A DNA stretch of 64,000 nucleotides, taken from NCBI GenBank assembly GCA_963762825.1, contig CAVXLZ010000004.1, positions 84,500 to 148,499 on the forward strand, given 5' to 3'. Every line of letters starts with the position of its first letter. Position 1 is the stretch's first letter. Position numbers and translations under genes: made by a program. This DNA comes from Miltoncostaea sp963762825. GTDB lineage: Bacteria > Actinomycetota > Thermoleophilia > Miltoncostaeales > Miltoncostaeaceae. The notes beneath the pieces were generated by a model. The model was given only the letters and a program-made list of their open reading frames with translations. It was not told the origin of the DNA and did not search any database. Below, piece after piece: positions 59,987-64,000 of this stretch.

Positions 59987-60703
59987 TCAGAGCGCATCGT
60001 TTGAGCCTTCCGCGGACAGCGCGCCCTCAACCCAGAACTGATCTCCCCCGACGGACTCATGACCGAGTGGAAGTTGTGTTGTGAGGATGAACGAGTGACG
60101 CCCGGGGCGTGCGTCGAGCGGCACCGTCGCGCTCAGGCTCGCGCGGCGCCAACGAACCGAGACCTCCTCGCCGTCCCGACCGTCCACCGAGACCCGGACC
60201 TTCTTGATCGGTTGACGGATGCCTCGGGCGCGCACTAAGACTCGGGTTCCCGGAGGCCCCTTCTTCGGACTTATCGTGACCGCTGCAAGGAACTCTCCTG
60301 CCCGGACCATTACGTCATTCTTGAGCCGCGTGCGAAGGACCGAGAGAGCGCTCCAGATATCCTCGGCGTCCGATCCCGGCGCGTAGAGCACTGCGATGAC
60401 CTTGCGGAACTGCAGCCCGGCTCCGTGCGAAAGAAGAAGCCCACCGCTGCGGTAGTACCAATGGAGTAGGCGTTTTCTGAACTCCTCTACCTCCTTCGGG
60501 CTGAGCTGCTTTGGGTTGCCTTCTGGCCCATACTCCGTGAGCTGCCAGAGGCTCTGGTATGGAGCCAGGCGAGCCTGGATCAACGGAGCTACCGCGGAGG
60601 TGGCAAAGTCTTCCCGAAGGGATCGACGCGTAAGGAACGCCGCGAGGGCGGCGATCAGCGCGCCGACAACGGTGCCAACCAGTCCTAGAACTGCTGGTTC
60701 CAT
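59987..60703 (-). CDS. Hypothetical membrane-anchored protein
   Basis: 238 residues from ATG 60703. One transmembrane helix at 3-25 (AVLGLVGTVVGALIAALAAF), a helical middle (QLSPKEVEEFRKRLLHWYYR, SGGLLLSHGAGLQFRKVIAV), and a C-terminal beta-sandwich-like part (ISPKKGPPGTRVLVRARGIR) resembling IPT/Ig-like modules. The longer open frame to 60844 has no support. Not recognised. Lower G+C than the rest of the window. Confidence 0.62.
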   Translation of the reverse strand: MEPAVLGLVGTVVGALIAALAAFLTRRSLREDFATSAVAPLIQARLAPYQSLWQLTEYGPEGNPKQLSPKEVEEFRKRLLHWYYRSGGLLLSHGAGLQFRKVIAVLYAPGSDAEDIWSALSVLRTRLKNDVMVRAGEFLAAVTISPKKGPPGTRVLVRARGIRQPIKKVRVSVDGRDGEEVSVRWRRASLSATVPLDARPGRHSFILTTQLPLGHESVGGDQFWVEGALSAEGSNDAL

Positions 60704-60865
60704 GCTCGCCGAGAATGCCGATCGGATGGGACGCTGCGCACGGAACGACGCCCCTGGGAGGATATCAGGCACCACTCCGTCCGTCACCAAGCCTTCGCCA
60801 GGGAGCGAATTCCTCGTGGCCGGGAACACGCGGTGACGTGCCACCCGACGTCAGGTCGGTTGCGC

Positions 60866-61294
60866 TCAGTCCCACTGCAGGAGCATCCCATCCGGCGCGA
60901 GGAGTCCACTCAGGCGTTTGACGGTTCGCGGATAGTCATCGACGAAACTGAGAACGGACGAGCAGACGACGAGATCATGCGTCGCCAGGGACTTGGGCAG
61001 GGTCGTTGACAGCCGGACGTTGTCCCACCCGTGCTCGCGGATCTTCGTCGAGATCTGGGCGAGCATCGCCACAGAGGCGTCAATGGCATCGATCGGCTGA
61101 GCCTTGCTCGCCATTCTCTCGGTGAGCAATCCGCTCCCACACCCGAAGTCGCAGACCCTGGCGCCTGCCAGCGAGACACGCCGATCGTCGAGCACGGCGA
61201 GGAGGGACTCGAAGGCGGCGGCCGCATACACGCGCGCGTCAGGGTTGTCGTCCCAACCGGCGGCGTACTCATCCCATGCGTTCGATTCGTTCAC
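60866..61294 (-). pseudogene. Class I SAM-dependent methyltransferase, C-terminally truncated
   Basis: 142 residues from GTG 61294. N-terminal WDEYAAGWDDNPDARVYAAA and SAM motif I VCDFGCGSGLLTERM are intact, then AIDASVAMLAQI and VVCSSVLSFVDDYPRTVKRL. The chain stops at MLLQWD, whereas relatives continue about 60-70 residues with substrate-binding elements. The truncation sits in the decayed zone, so loss of function is likely. Start codon chosen at the conserved NESNAWDEY. Confidence 0.72.
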
Positions 61295-61350
61295 GTACGG
61301 ATGATGGCAGCTGCCGGCAACCGACCCCGGCTCACACGCTCGTAGCGTGG

Positions 61351-61690
61351 TCATATGACATGGGGCCGAGCAGCCGACTGCCGCGGCGAACCTGCGTGTT
61401 GAACCGGACTGGGGTTGATGGAGGCTCTGGTGTGTCCTGAGTTCGACGGAGTCGGGATTCCGGGATCTTGCGCCACGGATCGACGTGTCTGATGGAGCAT
61501 CTCGTACTCGATCGGAATGCGCATCCCGAGCGCAGAGTGCTCGGCACTGTCGGTTATCAGTAATCGAAGATCGCGTTGGCGAGCTCCACGCGAGTGCGCC
61601 GCTTCTTGCGGTTGAGTAGCTCGACTTGCATCCGGGCCGTGTCGTCGCGTGAACCCCCATGGCGCGCCGCACAGTAGAAGTAGTACTGGA
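61351..61690 (-). mobile_element. IS3-family transposase orfB C-terminal remnant
   Basis: Minus strand: TARMQVELLNRKKRRTRVEL then ANAIFDY followed by stops, then EHSALGMRIPIEYEMLHQTR. These are the end of the IS3 OrfB integrase domain (relatives read ELANAIFEYIEIFHNRRRRH then SALGM). About ten codons between FDY and HSALGM are lost. No ends or target duplication found. Confidence 0.72.
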
Positions 61691-61861
61691 AACGCTGGCC
61701 CCGTATTATCGGGCTCGACTCCGGCGTGCGGTCAGGGCGCTACCGCGGTGAGGCCGACCAGCGCCGTGTCGGCGAACGAGGGTACGAAGAAGTCACCGAC
61801 ATTCAGCTTCGGGGTGGCGCACGCTCTCCAAACGCGGCGCGGCTCCGACTCGTCATCGGAT

Positions 61862-61978
61862 CTACCGGCTTCCGTTGCCCACCTCGCGCTGGATGTCGTC
61901 CTCAGTGATGGGCTTAGCCTCGCGGGAGGCGTTCCACCAGTGGAAGAACAGGCCCACGCCCCAGCCCAGGCCGGAGGA
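61862..61978 (-). pseudogene. C-terminal fragment of a 2TM-domain protein
   Basis: After the stop of the next feature the same frame reads LGWGVGLFFHWWNASREAKP and ITEDDIQREVGNGSR, then TAG at 61862. This matches the end of 2TM-domain proteins (second helix plus KPITEEEI motif). The N-terminal part and start are missing. Joined in frame to an unrelated fragment at 61979. Confidence 0.5.
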
Positions 61979-62092
61979 TCATCGAATCCGTACCAGCACG
62001 TCGGGATCGAGCATCTCGGCCAGCGACTCGAGGTCGCCGCGCGTGAGAGCCCCCCACGCGAGGCGAAGACGTGCGCTGTCCTCCCCAGTCAT
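61979..62092 (-). pseudogene. N-terminal fragment of a SnoaL-like (NTF2 fold) protein
   Basis: 37 residues from ATG 62092, MTGEDSARLRLAWGALTRGD then LESLAEMLDPDVLVRIR, then TGA. This is the opening helix-strand of NTF2/SnoaL-like proteins (AWEALNRGDLDALLELLDPD in relatives). The rest of the domain is gone and replaced by the 2TM fragment. Confidence 0.5.
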
Positions 62093-62291
62093 CGCCGGAT
62101 CATCCTCGACGCGGCGCGGCGAGTCGAGAACTGAGGGGTGTTGCGCAACGGAGCGTGGCTCGGGGGGATCAGGACTTCCGGTCGCCTCGAGTGGGTAGCT
62201 TCACTTCGACGCAACCCTGAACCGGCGCCATCCGGCGAAGAGCGATAGCGGACGGCGCCGATCTTCCGGCAATCCCTGCAAGGACGAGAAC

Positions 62292-62713
62292 ATGGATGAG
62301 GCAGGTGCGAACGAAGGCCAGTCGGCATCGGAGCTCATCTCGAAGAACGGATCGCCGAGCTCGGCGACTGGCGCGGGGAAACCCTCGGCAGGATGCGCAA
62401 GCTCATCAGCGAAGCGGACCCGGACGTCGTCGAGGAGTGGAAGTGGATGGGCACTCCGGTCTGGTCGCACGACGGCATCATCTGCACGGGCGAGTCCTAC
62501 AAGAAGGTCGTGAAGCTCACCTTCGCCAAGGGCGCGTCTCTGGAGGATCCGACCCGTCTCTTCAACTCGAGCCTCGACGGAAACGTGCGCCGCGCGATCG
62601 ACATCCACGAAGGAGAAGACGTCGACGCGTCCGCCTTCAAGGCGCTCGTTCGCCAGGCGGTCGCCCTCAACCGTGCTGGCAAGTCGAAACCTTCGAAGAA
62701 AGCGAAGTCCTGA
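62292..62713 (+). pseudogene. DUF1801-domain protein, frameshifted
   Basis: About 140 residues if repaired. Start ATG 62292 (MDEAGANEGQSASELISK) continues, after one missing base near 62346-62347, as RIAELGDWRGETLGRMRKLI and then SEADPDVVEEWKWMGTPVWS, IICTGESYKKVVKLTFAKGA, and LFNSSLDGNVRRAIDIHEGE. The DUF1801/YdhG-like fold binds small ligands; function unknown. An intact in-frame GTG/ATG at 62393 could still give a 106-residue product. Confidence 0.75.
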
Positions 62714-62870
62714 AGGACATCCCGCCCCCGAACAGGGCCGGGGTAGTGGTGACCGGGGTGCTGTTGCACCCGAGCGACCCCAGGTTGGCGACGGCGTCCC
62801 CGGGCCGGGTGGGTCCTCGCATTGACGGGGCGGTGGGGCGCTCGGCATCCTGGTCCCGAACCCCGAGGAG

Positions 62871-63678
62871 ATGACCGCTGTGGGCCCTGCCCCCGACGAT
62901 GTCCTGGTGTCCGCCGCGGTGGCGGCGATCCATGATGGCGCGGTCGACGTGCTGAGGGGGCTGCTGAAGGAGCGGCCGAGCCTCGCCACCGCGCGCATCG
63001 ACGGGAGCCGGTCGCTGCTGCACGTAGCTACCGACTGGCCCGGGCATCGGCCGAACGTCGCCGCGATCGTCGCCGCCCTGGTCGAGGCGGGCGCGGACGT
63101 GAACGCCGCCTTCGTCGGCGCTCGACGCGGAGACGCCGCTGCGATTGGGCGGCGAGCAGCGACGACCTCGCAGCCCTCGACGCCCTGCTCGACGCCGGAG
63201 CCGACATCGAAGCCCCGGGCGCGGTGATCGGCGGCGGCACGCCGATCGCGGATGCGACCGCCTTCGGCCAGTGGGAGGCGGCCCGACGGCTCATCGAACG
63301 CGGAGCGTGCACGACCCTCTGGTCGGCGGCGGCCCTCGGCCTGCAGTCGCGGTGGAGGAGCACCTCGCAGCCGCTCCGGCGCCGACGGCCGACCAGGTCA
63401 CCGAGGCCTTCTGGGCGGCCTGTCACGGGGGCCGGCGCGAGGCCGCCCAGCATCTGCTCGAGCGTGGCGCCGATCCCGCTTGGACCGGGTACGACGGGCT
63501 GACTCCGGCCGAGGCCGCCGACCGGGGAGGACACTCGGCGCTCGTCGCGTGGCTGAGGGCCCTCGGGGGCTGGACGCGGGCCCGATGGCGGGCGCCGCCG
63601 ATCAGGGCTTCAGGCGATCGCTCTCGTAGGCCCACATGGCGATCTCCACGCGGTTGCGGGCGCCGAGCTTCCTCATGA
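62871..63678 (+). pseudogene. Ankyrin-repeat protein with three frameshifts
   Basis: Repeats are clear but spread over three frames. Frame 1: AIHDGAVDVLRGLLKERPSL, LLHVATDWPGHRPNVAAIVA, ALVEAGADVNAAFVG. After an extra base near 63120: LDAETPLR. After another near 63146: WAASSDDLAALDALLDAGAD and PIADATAFGQWEAARRLIER. After a lost base near 63351: VEEHLAAAPAPTADQVTEAF, then WAACHGGRREAAQHLLERGAD and GYDGLTPAEAADRGGHSAL. The observed last frame runs to 63678, past the likely true end near 63600. GAGGAG precedes the ATG. Confidence 0.75.
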
Positions 63679-64000
63679 TGCTCGCAAGGTGGGCTTGGCG
63701 GTGCTCAGGCTGATGTAGAGCTCGTCGGCGATCTCGGCGTTGGTACGGCCCCTGGCGACGGACACCAGGATCTGCTCCTCCCGGTCGGTCAGCGGCTCGA
63801 GCGGCTGGGTTGGTGGAGTGGCGATACGGGGGTCGGAGAACGTCGCAAGGAGGCGGGCGGTGACGCTCGGGGCGATCAACGCGTCGCCGGCCGAGGCGGC
63901 GCGGACCGCCTGGGCAAGAAGATCCGGCCCGGCGTCCTTCAGCAGGAACCCACGCGCTCCGGCCTTCAGCGCTCCGTGCACGTACTCGTCGAGGTCGAAC
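63602..64000 (-). pseudogene. LuxR-family response regulator, C-terminal part, one-base deletion
   Basis: The N-terminus lies beyond the window. The last part of a receiver domain (YVHGALKAGARGFLLKDAG) is followed by the LuxR helix-turn-helix: PLTDREEQILVSVARGRTNA and EIADELYISLSTAK. There a base is missing near 63693; restoring it gives THLASIMRKLGARNRVEIAM and the normal end ESDRLKP at 63602. As read, translation stops at PTLRAS (63673). The partner kinase is not visible. Confidence 0.82.

Noticed and set aside
58147..62713. Integrated element with att site at tRNA-Ser(UGA)
   Set aside because: No integrase and no repeat of the tRNA 3' end was found downstream, so a defined island cannot be claimed.
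63145..63678. Second ankyrin gene
   Set aside because: It is the continuation of the 62871 gene in another frame, not a separate gene.
1..64000. CRISPR array or prophage
   Set aside because: No regularly spaced repeats, no cas, terminase, portal or integrase genes were seen.

Overview
This window is high-GC bacterial chromosome (about 70% G+C by eye), densely packed with short operons joined by ATGA/GTGA overlaps and with frequent GTG starts. Gene content (ECF sigma with zinc-finger anti-sigma, SpoIIE-type phosphatases, STAS proteins, DUF2254, LtrA, DUF3179, choice-of-anchor L and spondin-domain secreted proteins, a B12-binding MerR regulator) points to Actinomycetota, most likely class Thermoleophilia. 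That placement is inference; no rRNA or marker gene here settles it. No phage, CRISPR array or intact transposase is visible.

Layout, 1-23 kb: the N-terminal end of a P-type cation ATPase; a drug-type ABC exporter; a frameshifted SDR; a ferritin-like protein; two STAS proteins; two small charged proteins; a frameshifted Na+/H+ antiporter; a YnjBCD-like ABC importer (7.1-11.0 kb); a four-gene operon of CDP-alcohol phosphatidyltransferase, TVP38/TMEM64 membrane protein, FAD disulfide reductase and radical SAM enzyme (11.2-15.2 kb); a secreted spondin-domain protein; a second disulfide reductase; a ccdA-DUF3179 pair with a 96-bp nested palindrome against the ccdA start; an ECF sigma/anti-sigma pair; a zinc alcohol dehydrogenase; and a TlpA-like thioredoxin.

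23-57 kb: an uncharacterised protein co-translated with a Rieske-ThDP enzyme fusion; a GAF histidine kinase/LuxR regulator pair; a lysyltransferase-type membrane protein; a metallophosphoesterase; a molybdate cluster (MerR-Mop regulator, modABC); LtrA; a methylmalonyl-CoA mutase-type large subunit; a glycosyl hydrolase; tadA, MOSC, LOG and nitroreductase genes; a CarH/LitR-like B12 regulator with an 11-bp-repeat operator against a divergent gene; a cupredoxin lipoprotein; a frameshifted sthA; an M28 peptidase; two tail-to-tail SpoIIE phosphatases; a DUF421 protein; a DUF2254/beta-propeller/YihY operon; a GGDEF-EAL protein; and a choice-of-anchor L protein.

57-64 kb is different. Three tRNA genes (Arg-ACG, Ser-GCU, Ser-UGA) sit beside a decayed region with lower G+C, orphan membrane proteins, a truncated methyltransferase, two IS3-family transposase remnants, a chimera of two unrelated gene fragments and several multiply frameshifted genes. 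It reads as an old insertion and decay zone next to the tRNAs. Single-base indels also break four otherwise normal genes elsewhere, so part of the damage may be sequencing error.
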